Origin: Colicola sp016286205
GTDB taxonomy: Bacteria > Bacteroidota > Bacteroidia > Bacteroidales > Paludibacteraceae
Reading direction: 5' to 3'
DNA length: 64,000 bases
Assembly: GCA_016286205.1 (NCBI GenBank)
Contig: JAEESF010000001.1
Span: 171,632-235,631 of the forward strand
A program made the position numbers and the translations under genes. This document shows, piece by piece, positions 27,460 to 37,305 of the stretch (position 1 is the first letter of the stretch; each line of letters opens with the position of its first letter). The notes beneath the pieces are model-generated. The model did no database searches and was not told the DNA's origin. It worked only from the letters and a program-made list of their open reading frames with translations.

Positions 27460-28365
27460 ATGATTTACCAACAACTGACTCAACTGATTGGCCGTACGCC
27501 GCTACTGGAGATTGCGGGTATCGAAGGCCAAGAGGCACGCATCATTGCCAAACTCGAGTATTTCAATCCGGGTGGAAGTGTCAAAGACCGTATTGCTCTT
27601 GCGATGATAGAAGACGCGGAGCAGCGAGGCATTCTGCGTCCGGGCGCCACTATCATTGAGCCGACGAGCGGCAATACGGGCGTCGGACTGGCTTGGGTGA
27701 GCGCAGCAAAAGGATACAAAGCCATACTGACTATGCCGGAAACGATGAGCGTGGAGCGTCGCAATCTGCTGAAAGCCTATGGTGCTGAACTGGTGCTGAC
27801 GCCAGGGGCTGAAGGCATGAAGGGCGCAATAGCCAAAGCCGAAGAACTGCGTAACGCTACTCCGGGAGCCGTCATTCTCGGACAATTTGTCAATCCTGCT
27901 AATCCTGCCATACACGAGCGTACTACAGGAGAAGAGATATGGGCAGACACCGAAGGAAAAGTTGATATTTTCGTGGCCGGAGTAGGCACAGGAGGTACAG
28001 TTAGTGGTTCGGGCAAAGCGCTGAAGAAGCACAATCCCGCTATTCGCGTGATAGCCGTTGAACCGGCTTCGTCGGCTGTTCTCTCAACTGGCGTAGCGGG
28101 CAAACACCGCATACAGGGTATCGGCGCAGGTTTTGTTCCCGACACCTACAATCCGGCCGTGGTTGACCAGATTCTGACCGTAACAGACGAAGATGCTTTT
28201 GCCGGCAAACATCTGTTGGCGCAGAAAGAAGGATTGCTGGTCGGCATTTCTTCCGGCGCAGCTTTCTCGGCCGCTCTGCGATTGGCACGCGACAAAGCTA
28301 ATGCAGGCAAAACGATTGTTGTCCTGCTGCCCGATACCGGCGAACGATATTTGTCGATGGAGTAA
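27460..28365 (+). CDS. cysK: Cysteine synthase (O-acetylserine sulfhydrylase)
   Basis: 301 aa from the ATG at 27460. PLP enzyme converting O-acetylserine and sulfide to cysteine, in the cytoplasm. Visible: IGRTPLLEI at the start, PGGSVKDR with the PLP Lys (about 42), the substrate loop PTSGNTGVGLA (about 66-76), the glycine loop GTGGTVSGSGK (about 173-183) and the C-terminal LPDTGERYLS. Regulation by the Cys-rich leader is described at 27278. An upstream GTG (27421) falls in the leader region and is rejected. It stands alone between glycan genes and is probably unrelated to them. Confidence 0.96.
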   Translation: MIYQQLTQLIGRTPLLEIAGIEGQEARIIAKLEYFNPGGSVKDRIALAMIEDAEQRGILRPGATIIEPTSGNTGVGLAWVSAAKGYKAILTMPETMSVERRNLLKAYGAELVLTPGAEGMKGAIAKAEELRNATPGAVILGQFVNPANPAIHERTTGEEIWADTEGKVDIFVAGVGTGGTVSGSGKALKKHNPAIRVIAVEPASSAVLSTGVAGKHRIQGIGAGFVPDTYNPAVVDQILTVTDEDAFAGKHLLAQKEGLLVGISSGAAFSAALRLARDKANAGKTIVVLLPDTGERYLSME

Positions 28366-28507
28366 CACAAAAAATGTACTCTGATTAAGATTTTGCCTCT
28401 ACGGTAGCCTAACGTGGTTTGACCGAGACTTTACCGAGACATAAACGAGAGCACTACCTGACAAAATCGACCTCAAAAAGTATACGATTATTAAGATTTA
28501 CAACAAA

Positions 28508-28537
28508 AACAGCCCGCATTTCTGCGAGCTGTTTTTT
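28508..28537. terminator. Bidirectional terminator
   Basis: AACAGC-CGCA/TGCG-GCTGTT stem with TTTC loop, T-rich tails on both strands (GTTTTTT plus; GTTTTTG minus). It serves cysK and the convergent gene at 28624. Small palindromes also occur at about 28548-28590. Confidence 0.85.
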
Positions 28538-28623
28538 ATTCCCTTCCCTTCACGGGTGAAGAGCTCTGCTCGATCGAGCGTCCAGTGGACGGTCGTAGAA
28601 CATTGTTAGGGGTAGGCCCCTTC

Positions 28624-30438
28624 TTATCTTACAACTGCACCTTGAGCGTTGTACTTAACGCCATTCTTGATGATGTAGAGTTGACCGTTCTCAATGAACT
28701 TAACGGCTTTTACTCCATCTTCGATATCGTTCAAACCTGTTGGAATCTCACTGGTGGTGAAGTCTACTACTATACCGAAATATCCCCATCCGTTATATAG
28801 ACTATACGAAGTTCCGTTTGGGTTGACAGTCAGGTTGAGTTCCTCCAGTTTAACCTGTGTAGAAGCCTGCATCGGGAATGCATAACCTGTCTTCGGAGCA
28901 ATATTAATTCCCATCCTATAAGTAGTATTGGCTGCCAAAGTACTATTATCATCCACAAAATTGCCATCCTCTTGCCAGAACTGGAAGCGGTCTATCTCAT
29001 AATTAGCACCGGCCGGGAGCGTAACTAAACTTGCGAATGTGTCAAACAAGGCATCTCCCTTATTGATTATAGGTTCTACAGCATCACCTGCTTGCGGAAC
29101 AGTCACATCGAGTGTAATGTCTTTAATCACTTCTACACCTTTAGCATTGAATACGGTGAATTCGTAAACACCATTTTGCCACTCTACGGTAACTTCTGTC
29201 TCTTTTGCTATGAAAGCAGAGAGGAAGAGCAGAATGCCTGCACCTTCAATTTTGTATTGATCCGCTGCCAAGGAGATATTACCAATAACAGCATCCGGGA
29301 AGTTGATATAGATACCAGTGTTGTTGTTTGCCCATGGAGCTGTTTGGATGTTGACAACATTCGGTTGAGCACCAGCCTTACAAACCTTGAATTGGTTGCC
29401 GAAGGTTTGCTCAGCGCTACCATCTCCCAGCCATTCAAGATTATCCCAATCGCATCCTGCAGGAGCAGCCGGCCACCAACGCGGGTCACCCAGATTGCTG
29501 CCGTCTGTGCCTGCGGCAAGAGCAGGAGAACCGGTACTAAGGGTGTAGTCGCCATTTGCTGCGTCAGCAAACAAAGGATCCTCTACAATATTGTCCGTAC
29601 GGGTGGTTGCTGAGCTATAACCCGCAGAATTATACGACAGACAATTTGAAACCGTACCGGCTACGCATTCTACAGACTTATAGGTATTCTCAGCCGGCTG
29701 TACGAAAATACAATTGCTTACAGACAAATTCTCTGACTTCTGCCAATAGATAGCTCTCTTCGGGTGATTATAGAAAGTACAATGATCTACATTCAAAGTC
29801 GTTGTATGCTCTGCATCCGGAGCATTATAGTAAATGACGTCATAAGCTTCTGCGATATTAGCAAAAGTAGAGTTCTCAATGGTTAGTGCATTGCAGGACT
29901 GATTGTCGCCGGACTCGTTGGTAATATGTACTGCACTTCTCTTGTTATTATAGAAATAGCAGTTACGAATGGTAATAGAATTCCATCTTCTGTTAGCACG
30001 TTGCGTGTAGAGAATATAACTCGGATATCCTGTGAATTCACAATCCTCGAAAACTACATCTTCTTCACCCGTTGAGGCACTGTACGAACGAGCGCAATAG
30101 TCTGAAGCGCCAAGAGGATCTGCATCGCCATTGCGCCAGCCGGCACCATCAAACTTAATACCTTTGAACGTAATATCCGCTCCGCCTTCTACTCGGAAAT
30201 AGTAACGGTTTGCGATCACAGGCTTTGCTCCTTCAGCGGCTTTAATGGTAAGATTGATTTTCATGTCGAAGTTTCCTTCTTCATAATAAATACCATCACC
30301 TAATTCAAGAACATCACCTGCTGCTGCAGCAGCAACAGCAGTCTTAAGCGTGTTGACGCCCGAGGAAACAGAAGTTGTTGCTGCATTCACTGCCAATGCT
30401 ACCAGCATAGTAGCAAAACATGTAAATAATTTTCTCAT
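28624..30438 (-). CDS. Secreted right-handed beta-helix protein (DUF4957/DUF5123-like)
   Basis: 604 aa with a signal peptide (MRKLFTCFATMLVALAVNA). Residues about 25-330 form a parallel beta-helix with stacked rungs (ITFKGIKFDGAG, ITIRNCYFYNNKRSAVHIT, LNVDHCTFYNHPKRAIYW, LSVSNCIFVQ) as in polysaccharide-lyase-like proteins of Bacteroidetes PULs. A beta-domain of about 200 residues follows, and then the tail GQLYIIKNGVKYNAQGAVVR. It may bind or cleave a polysaccharide. It has its own promoter at 30522-30553 with TTTCG repeats near the start point. Confidence 0.82.
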   Translation of the reverse strand: MRKLFTCFATMLVALAVNAATTSVSSGVNTLKTAVAAAAAGDVLELGDGIYYEEGNFDMKINLTIKAAEGAKPVIANRYYFRVEGGADITFKGIKFDGAGWRNGDADPLGASDYCARSYSASTGEEDVVFEDCEFTGYPSYILYTQRANRRWNSITIRNCYFYNNKRSAVHITNESGDNQSCNALTIENSTFANIAEAYDVIYYNAPDAEHTTTLNVDHCTFYNHPKRAIYWQKSENLSVSNCIFVQPAENTYKSVECVAGTVSNCLSYNSAGYSSATTRTDNIVEDPLFADAANGDYTLSTGSPALAAGTDGSNLGDPRWWPAAPAGCDWDNLEWLGDGSAEQTFGNQFKVCKAGAQPNVVNIQTAPWANNNTGIYINFPDAVIGNISLAADQYKIEGAGILLFLSAFIAKETEVTVEWQNGVYEFTVFNAKGVEVIKDITLDVTVPQAGDAVEPIINKGDALFDTFASLVTLPAGANYEIDRFQFWQEDGNFVDDNSTLAANTTYRMGINIAPKTGYAFPMQASTQVKLEELNLTVNPNGTSYSLYNGWGYFGIVVDFTTSEIPTGLNDIEDGVKAVKFIENGQLYIIKNGVKYNAQGAVVR

Positions 30439-30494
30439 AATGATTAAAAATTTGGTTAATAGATTGGTTAATTAATAACGATATATGTTAATAA

Positions 30495-30553
30495 TTTCGT
30501 TTCTTCTTTCGCTTTTCGGCACAAAAATACTGCTTTTTTCGCAATAGAGCAAA
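30495..30553 (-). promoter_or_regulatory. Promoter and TTTCG-repeat operator of the beta-helix gene
   Basis: On the minus strand TTTG (550-553), 20 nt, TATTTTTG (522-529). On the plus strand TTTCG at 30495, 30507 and 30514 plus TTTC at 30500 lie directly over the expected start point. Confidence 0.6.
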
Positions 30554-30651
30554 TATTTATGCAAAAAAGTGGATTTTTTGGTGTATTTTTTGCCTTGCTT
30601 TGCTACCTCCGCCCTTATGCGGGCGAAAGCAGCAAAGCAGACAATCAAATT

Positions 30652-33600
30652 TTATTCAACTACCTCGCCAAGCATGTTGAAGGTTCTTCCGTTCTTACGG
30701 ATGAATATCTGTCCGTTGCGGATGAATTTCTCGCCATCGCTAATATTAGCATCGGATGTATTCTCCAGCCCCGTAGCTGTGCCGTGAGGACGTGTACGCT
30801 TTACATTGATGGTATTGAAGACCGTCTTGGCTCCTGTATTTTTATCAAGATAATAGGTGATTACCTCTATACCCTCGCTCGTTACATTGAAGCGTGTCCA
30901 TGACGGAGTACCGGGTTGACCGAACTTAGAAGTAAACAGGTCAAACAGGTTCTCTACATTGTGGTGTTTGTAGTCGAACAAGAGACTCGGATTGGTCGTG
31001 TATTCCGCGTCCATATCGGCGCGACTATAGGGCTCATAGCGCTTGCGACCGCAGGTAGCGCCAATGAAATAGAGCGCACCGTCGTTGGTGGTGAAGGTTC
31101 CGCCTTCCAGACCGGTTGCATTGGAACTACGATCATATCTCTTCTTCATTTCCGGATATAAGCGTACGGTATCGGTTACAGAACCCGGAATAACAGTCTT
31201 GGTATCCGGATTAACCGGGCCGATTACTTCGTAACAGTGGTCGTGACCCTGGATAGCCAAGTCTATCTCACATTCCTTGAAGATCGGCAACATCAGCGTA
31301 CGAATCAGAGTCGATTCGTCATCCGTATGGTGACCGGCACCGGAGAAGATATTCTTGTGCGAAAGGGTTACACGGTATTTGGCTGTTGGATGAGCCTCAA
31401 TCTGATCGAGGAACCAGTTGCGGAGATCCTGTGTAAAATATTTCGAGTGCATCTCGCTCTCATGCGTACCCGACTCACGCCACCAGTCTTGCATAGAGAA
31501 TACCATGAAGAGTACATCACCATATTGGAAACTATAGGTAATACCCTTGAACTGCGGTTTCACTTCTGCTCCGTTGGCAAACCCCCAATCGGTATTGAAG
31601 TGGTAGTCGTAGTTCAGACTTGGACTATCATCGTGGTTACCATCGGTCGGAACAAAGGCCATCTTGTTCAGCGCCGGACGCATCGATCCTTCGAACCAGC
31701 GTTCCCATTGCCACTCAGAGTTGGTAGCACCACCCGTATCAACAAAGTCACCCGGGAAGAGACAGAATTTCGCATCCGTTTCATGCTGCACTACAGCATT
31801 AGCACATTGGCGAGCTTGCTCTATATACTCCGCATCTTGAATATGGCTATCCGTCATGTAAATGAACGAGAAGTTGCCTTGGTTCTCTGCCTTCGTTACG
31901 AACTGACCTATTTCGCTCCAGTGACCATCGAAACCGACACGCCAACTATAGGTTGTACCCGGAGTCAGGTTCGTAGCTATTGCCTTGTGGCTTACGTAAT
32001 TAAATTTCGTATTACGCGGCAGACCGGCTGCAGTACAGATATCATATTTCGGACTTTCACTGGCCTGAATCGGCGTATAGTGCAGTTGGGCGTTCTGAGT
32101 GTTCGCGCTAAAGGTCAGCACGCCGTTAACCGATGCAAAATCATCAGCAGTAGCGTTGGCCATCGGTAGCAACTGAACTACACCGTTCGTGATGCCGCCG
32201 TTAGTAAACCAACAGAAGCCCATATTGGTTGCAGGATCTCCATTGAAAGTAGCAATCTGGTTATAAGGTTGCTCCTTCGGCTGCAATTCAGAGATACGCT
32301 GATTCATAACAACTAATTTCTCCGCAATGATAGTGATATCCGCTTCCGGATCTACACTATCAATCTTAGCTTCTGTTTTTGCCACTAAGAACGGTATAAA
32401 ACTCGGAATAGTATAGTCCTCAATCTGATAAGTAGCCTCAGCGTCTAATACCTCTTGCGGATATTTAACCGGCTTCACAATGATTGTAGCCGATGCTGTA
32501 AAGCCTCCATCTTCGGTCTCAACCCAAGCCGTTGTCGTTCCTTCACTAACACCAATTACCTTTCCTTTATCAATGGTAGCAATCGTTGGATCTTCAATAG
32601 ACCAAATCACACGCTTGTTATTTGCATTAGCAGGCTCTACTTGTGCCAGTAATGTTCCTTTCGACCCTACACTCATTGTGAGCGTTGCCGGACTAATTGT
32701 AACGCCAGTTACAGCAATAGTTGTCGCATTGGGGTCATATTCATAAGCACCTATATCCGCACCTTCACCTATTGTACGCACTACTCCTTCAAGGTCTTTT
32801 TCAGGAGCCTTTGACGCATCTGCTTTGTCTAAAAGGGCAACGGAAGCATTTGTAAGCGAGAAATCAGCCTGACGCATGATGGTAATCTCGTTTGCATTCG
32901 TAGGAATACCCACAAAGCTAGACGGGTTGCGGAAATTTGGACCAGCCGCGTCCGTATTATCTTTGTTCAACGATACGCTCATGAACTCAGACGAAGAACC
33001 ATCATCCGTAACATTGTTACCCTTTGTAGCAGAACTGGAAATCTTATTCACATGCTCGGTGAATGAATCGGGAGCTTTATTGCCCCAGAATACATTGTTA
33101 TATACCGTGCCACCGCCTATGTATGAACCTGCATATTGGTTACCATAGTTATTGGCAAATGTACAGTTGATAACTTGACTTTTAGTATTGCCATCCGGAA
33201 CATAAACACCTCCGGCGTCAGGCCAACCGGCAACTGTAGCAGCATTGTTATGGAATACGCAGTTGCGAACGATACAGGAATCTTGGTTGCTAATCGCTCC
33301 ATATTTGCCGCCACAACCGCGAATAATGGTATTTTCAACCACTCCTCCTTCTTTATTATAGATGGCGCCTCCATGACTTTTTGACTCACAAAGTTCAATA
33401 ACGCAATGGTCAATCAAGCCACCTTTGTTGTAAATGGCGCCACCATAACTGCTTCTTGCTTTGCAAGAAATAATTTTACAATTACGTATGACAGGTTGCG
33501 CACCGCCTCCGCTAACAACATAGATAGCACCGCCACTGGATCCTTCGCAGTTGCGGATAACGCAATTGCTGAGGGTCATATTGGCACGTATATTCACCGC

Positions 33601-34005
33601 ACCTCCCTCATATTGAAAGTTGTTGTTTTGCAAAATTAGACCATCAATAACAATCGGGCTTGCAGGCGGATTATCATACTTAGTGACAAGTCGATCGCTA
33701 TTTCCTAAATCCGTTCCATCCAGAATGGTTTCAAATACTTCAATGTCGCGCACTCCTGTTTCGGCATTGTAACCACCCAAATAAGTAGCACCGTTTTGCG
33801 TAGAAAGGCGCTCACCGTATACGCCTTCTGCAATAAACATCGTGTCTCCGACACCCACATCCCAAATAGCACCGGCGATGGTAGTTTTGGCATTCGCCCA
33901 TGACTTACCGTCACCGTCATTACCCGTTGGGCTGACGTAGCGGTTGCTTGCTGACGCGCACAGCGCTATCGCGCAGGCTGTCATTGCTAAAAAGATTCTT
34001 TTCAT
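30652..34005 (-). CDS. Secreted beta-helix/metallophosphoesterase, paralogue 4
   Basis: 1117 aa: signal peptide (ending ALCASA); parallel beta-helix (about 22-425, rungs GGAIYVVSGGGAQPVIRNC and GGAIYNKGGLIDHCVIELC by their GGAIY starts); a BIG2 Ig-like domain (about 432-512, VTISPATLTMSVG); a purple-acid-phosphatase-type FnIII domain (about 590-725, GFCWFTNGG, YSWRVGFDGHWS); a calcineurin-like metallophosphoesterase domain with metal motifs MTDSHI, PGDFVDTG, TDGNHDD, SHKNIFSG and QGHDHCYE (about 730-1000); and the C-terminal tail GQIFIRKNGRTFNMLGEVVE. It is probably an extracellular phospho-ester or diesterase on the glycan. Confidence 0.86.
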   Translation of the reverse strand: MKRIFLAMTACAIALCASASNRYVSPTGNDGDGKSWANAKTTIAGAIWDVGVGDTMFIAEGVYGERLSTQNGATYLGGYNAETGVRDIEVFETILDGTDLGNSDRLVTKYDNPPASPIVIDGLILQNNNFQYEGGAVNIRANMTLSNCVIRNCEGSSGGAIYVVSGGGAQPVIRNCKIISCKARSSYGGAIYNKGGLIDHCVIELCESKSHGGAIYNKEGGVVENTIIRGCGGKYGAISNQDSCIVRNCVFHNNAATVAGWPDAGGVYVPDGNTKSQVINCTFANNYGNQYAGSYIGGGTVYNNVFWGNKAPDSFTEHVNKISSSATKGNNVTDDGSSSEFMSVSLNKDNTDAAGPNFRNPSSFVGIPTNANEITIMRQADFSLTNASVALLDKADASKAPEKDLEGVVRTIGEGADIGAYEYDPNATTIAVTGVTISPATLTMSVGSKGTLLAQVEPANANNKRVIWSIEDPTIATIDKGKVIGVSEGTTTAWVETEDGGFTASATIIVKPVKYPQEVLDAEATYQIEDYTIPSFIPFLVAKTEAKIDSVDPEADITIIAEKLVVMNQRISELQPKEQPYNQIATFNGDPATNMGFCWFTNGGITNGVVQLLPMANATADDFASVNGVLTFSANTQNAQLHYTPIQASESPKYDICTAAGLPRNTKFNYVSHKAIATNLTPGTTYSWRVGFDGHWSEIGQFVTKAENQGNFSFIYMTDSHIQDAEYIEQARQCANAVVQHETDAKFCLFPGDFVDTGGATNSEWQWERWFEGSMRPALNKMAFVPTDGNHDDSPSLNYDYHFNTDWGFANGAEVKPQFKGITYSFQYGDVLFMVFSMQDWWRESGTHESEMHSKYFTQDLRNWFLDQIEAHPTAKYRVTLSHKNIFSGAGHHTDDESTLIRTLMLPIFKECEIDLAIQGHDHCYEVIGPVNPDTKTVIPGSVTDTVRLYPEMKKRYDRSSNATGLEGGTFTTNDGALYFIGATCGRKRYEPYSRADMDAEYTTNPSLLFDYKHHNVENLFDLFTSKFGQPGTPSWTRFNVTSEGIEVITYYLDKNTGAKTVFNTINVKRTRPHGTATGLENTSDANISDGEKFIRNGQIFIRKNGRTFNMLGEVVE

Positions 34006-34051
34006 AATAGTTGGATTTATAAGTAGTAAGTATCTAATAAATGAATAACTT

Positions 34052-37000
34052 TTATTCGACTCTTTCGCCCAGCATATTGTAGATATTGCCGTTCATGCGA
34101 ATCATAATCTGGCCGTTGCGGATAAATTTCTCACCATCGCGAGTAGGAACACTCTCCACATTCTCAATGCCTGTCGGCGGAGTATGAGGAGCCGTACGTT
34201 TTACGTGCATCGTGTTGAGCAACGTAGCCTCGCCATTGCTGTTAGCGGTATAGGAATTCATCTCAATTCCATCAGCCGTCACCGTGAACTTTGTGAACGA
34301 CGGAGCACCCGGCTGACCGAACATACCCGTAAAGAGATCGAAGTAGTTCTGCACTTTGTGCTTGCTGTAGTTCGAATCCATCTTGCTGCGGCTGTATGGC
34401 TCATAACGTTTGCGACCGCAAGTAGCTCCAATGAAGTAGAGTGTACCATCGTCTGTCACGTACGTACCGCCCTTCTTGCCGGTAGCATTCTTGACAGCAT
34501 CCACAGTTACATCCTCGCGGCCGGAGATAGCATCCAATATAGCAGTACGTTTCCACGGATCAACCGGACCGATAACTTCGTAGCAGTGGTCGTGTCCCTG
34601 GATGGCCAAGTCAATCTGGCAATCTGCAAAGATAGGCAGCATAATATCGCGGAACATAGGTGTTTCTTCGTCCACCGAGTGACCGGAACCGGAGAAAATA
34701 TTCTTGTGCGACAGTGTGACGCGATACTTAGCTTCCGGATGTGCCTCTACCTGATCGTAGAACCAATTGCGAACATCGGTCGAGAGATAAGTCGAGCGGC
34801 GCGAAGAAGCGCTACTACCGCTGGCTCGCCACCAGTCTTGCAACGAGTAAACCAGGAATAGCACATCGCCGTACATAAAACTATAGGTAATGCCATCGAA
34901 CTGCGGCTTGGTCTTAGCCATCTGGTTGAACGCATTGTCGGTATTAAAATGGTAGGTATAGTTGAGGTTCTCGCTATCATCATGGTTACCGTCTGTCGGC
35001 ACGATAGGCATCTTCATGATAACCGGCTTGATAGATTCTTCGAACCAACGCTCCCATTCCCATTCAGAGTTAGCCTGATCACCAGTCTCTACGAAATCAC
35101 CGGGGAAGAGGCAGAAACGTGCATCACCTGCCGTGTTGGCTGCAGCCGTAGCACACCAGCGAGCATAATCCACATATTCCTGATTTTGAATATGGCTATC
35201 ACTCATGTAGATAAATGAGAATTCGCCCGGCTCGGCATCCTCGGTGCGGAATTGGCCTATCTCGCTCCAGTGACCATCATAACCGACACGCCAACTATAG
35301 GTTGTACCCGGTTGCAGGTGCTCTGCTATAGCTTTATGACTTACATACGTGTATTTTTGCTTGCTGTTCATGTGAGTGGCAGCTATGATACCCGAAGTAG
35401 AAACAGCATAGTTGAGTGCCTTGGTGGTAGTAGGAGTTGCGCTAACAGAGATAACGCCATCGATGGATGCAAAATCCGCAGCCGTAGCATTCGCCATCGG
35501 CAATATTTCTACTTTGCCCTCTGTGATACCCTCATTGGTAAACCAGCAGAATGCCATACGCGTAGATGGATCACCATTGATATTGGCCACCATATTGTAG
35601 GGTTCTGTCTTCGGGACAAGGTTGGCAATGGCAGCATTCATCGCCTCAATCTTGCTTGCGATAGAAGCAATGTCAGCAGCTGAAGCAGAAAGACTATCAA
35701 TACGTGCTGCTTCTTTGGCTACCCAGAATGGGATGAAACTAGGAATCGTATAATCCTCTATCTGGTACAGCGAATCAGCTGCTACTACCTCATCCGGATA
35801 TTTAACCGGTGGAATAGGCAGAATCACTACTACTGCCGATGCAGTAAACCCGCCATCTACTGTGGTAACACGTACGATCGTGGTATCAATCGTCACACCC
35901 GTAATAACACCATTAGCACTCACTGTTGCTATCGCCTCGTTGTCGATACTCCATGTTAAGCGTTTATTGGTAGCATTCGATGGAGCAATCATCGGTGATA
36001 CGCCACCCGTCTCACCCTGGATAATCCAAACAGTGTCCTCATAAATAGCAATACCCGTTACTGCTATTACAGGCGCATTTGGATCGTACTCATAGGCTCC
36101 TACATCCACTCCGCTACCAACAGGACGAGTCACTCCCAGTATATCTGTCTCAGGTGCTTTGTCTGCCTTTCCCTTATCAATCATCGGAGAAGTAGATAGG
36201 ATCGAGAAATCGGCTGTTTGCATCATAGCTATTTCGCCTGCATTGGTCGGTTTGCCAACAAAGGTGGTAGGATTATTGAAATTCGGGCCACTTGTAGCCA
36301 TATTGTCTAGTGACATATTGCGCTTGGAGAAAGACTTCGTATCAAAACCTTGGTCGGCATAGTTATTGCTCGAACCACCACTCTCTGCACTGATGAAATT
36401 CACAGGATCGGACATTCCTTCCGGACCCTTGTTTCCCCAAAATACAGAATTATAGACTTGGCTGACAGAGTGAATTCCGGCATAACCGCTGTCACTATAG
36501 TTATTAACCACCGTGCAGTTAACTACAAATCCGGCTGGATTGTATATACCGGCCGAAGCAGGCCAACCCGATATGGTACAAGAGTTATTATGAATCACTG
36601 TGTTACGGAGAATAGCCCCAGCTTTTTCCAGCACTACTGCACCTAGTTGACCATCACAACCGCGAACAATGCAACCTTCCATGATGGCATAATTGTACAA
36701 CCGTGCTCCACCGCCATAACCATCTGTCTCGCAGAGTTCAATCGTACAGTTCTTGATAATCGCCGGCACATCGGCACTGGAACCATAGGCATATACACCG
36801 CCTCCGCTACCGCCGCGGCAATTGCGAATAGTACAGTGGTCCAGCACAACATTTCCGCGAATATAGGCACCACCACCATCCGATGAGTGTTCAGCGTTCT
36901 GCAGCACCATACCTTCTACGTATGTAATTTCAGAACAAGCGGAAGAGAACTTAATAGCGCTCTTGTTCAAACCCGTCGCATCGATAATTGATTTCAAATT

Positions 37001-37270
37001 AATCATATCGCGTGCTCCGGTTGACGGATTGTAACCGCCGCGAATATTGACTCCGCTCTTGCCCGTAACAGCATCGTTGTAAGTGCCGGCAGCTACATAA
37101 ATCTCATCGCCGGCCGAAGATGCGCTAAGGGCGGCTGAGATGGTAGCCTTAGCTGTTGCCCAACTCGTACCATTGTTGCTATTATCACCGCTAGGACTGA
37201 CATAGCGAATCGTAGCTGACGCGCATAGAGCTATTGCGCAAAGTGCTATAGACAAAAGAACTCGTTTCAT
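34052..37270 (-). CDS. Secreted beta-helix/metallophosphoesterase, paralogue 3
   Basis: 1072 aa with the same order of domains as its downstream neighbour: signal peptide, beta-helix (about 20-400, starting YVSPSGDNSNNGTSW), Ig-like domain (about 405-490), FnIII (about 560-690), metallophosphoesterase with MSDSHIQN, PGDFVETG, TDGNHDD, LSHKNIFSG and QGHDHCYE, and tail GQIMIRMNGNIYNMLGERVE. It is separated from the next paralogue by 35 bp. All metal ligands look intact, so it should be active. Substrate unknown. Confidence 0.86.
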   Translation of the reverse strand: MKRVLLSIALCAIALCASATIRYVSPSGDNSNNGTSWATAKATISAALSASSAGDEIYVAAGTYNDAVTGKSGVNIRGGYNPSTGARDMINLKSIIDATGLNKSAIKFSSACSEITYVEGMVLQNAEHSSDGGGAYIRGNVVLDHCTIRNCRGGSGGGVYAYGSSADVPAIIKNCTIELCETDGYGGGARLYNYAIMEGCIVRGCDGQLGAVVLEKAGAILRNTVIHNNSCTISGWPASAGIYNPAGFVVNCTVVNNYSDSGYAGIHSVSQVYNSVFWGNKGPEGMSDPVNFISAESGGSSNNYADQGFDTKSFSKRNMSLDNMATSGPNFNNPTTFVGKPTNAGEIAMMQTADFSILSTSPMIDKGKADKAPETDILGVTRPVGSGVDVGAYEYDPNAPVIAVTGIAIYEDTVWIIQGETGGVSPMIAPSNATNKRLTWSIDNEAIATVSANGVITGVTIDTTIVRVTTVDGGFTASAVVVILPIPPVKYPDEVVAADSLYQIEDYTIPSFIPFWVAKEAARIDSLSASAADIASIASKIEAMNAAIANLVPKTEPYNMVANINGDPSTRMAFCWFTNEGITEGKVEILPMANATAADFASIDGVISVSATPTTTKALNYAVSTSGIIAATHMNSKQKYTYVSHKAIAEHLQPGTTYSWRVGYDGHWSEIGQFRTEDAEPGEFSFIYMSDSHIQNQEYVDYARWCATAAANTAGDARFCLFPGDFVETGDQANSEWEWERWFEESIKPVIMKMPIVPTDGNHDDSENLNYTYHFNTDNAFNQMAKTKPQFDGITYSFMYGDVLFLVYSLQDWWRASGSSASSRRSTYLSTDVRNWFYDQVEAHPEAKYRVTLSHKNIFSGSGHSVDEETPMFRDIMLPIFADCQIDLAIQGHDHCYEVIGPVDPWKRTAILDAISGREDVTVDAVKNATGKKGGTYVTDDGTLYFIGATCGRKRYEPYSRSKMDSNYSKHKVQNYFDLFTGMFGQPGAPSFTKFTVTADGIEMNSYTANSNGEATLLNTMHVKRTAPHTPPTGIENVESVPTRDGEKFIRNGQIMIRMNGNIYNMLGERVE

Positions 37271-37305
37271 AATAAATCCAGATTATAATGGCTGAGCAAA
37301 AAATG

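Noticed and set aside
28381..28500. A small gene or RNA after cysK
   Set aside because: No open frame or clear structure beyond the terminator at 28508 is seen.
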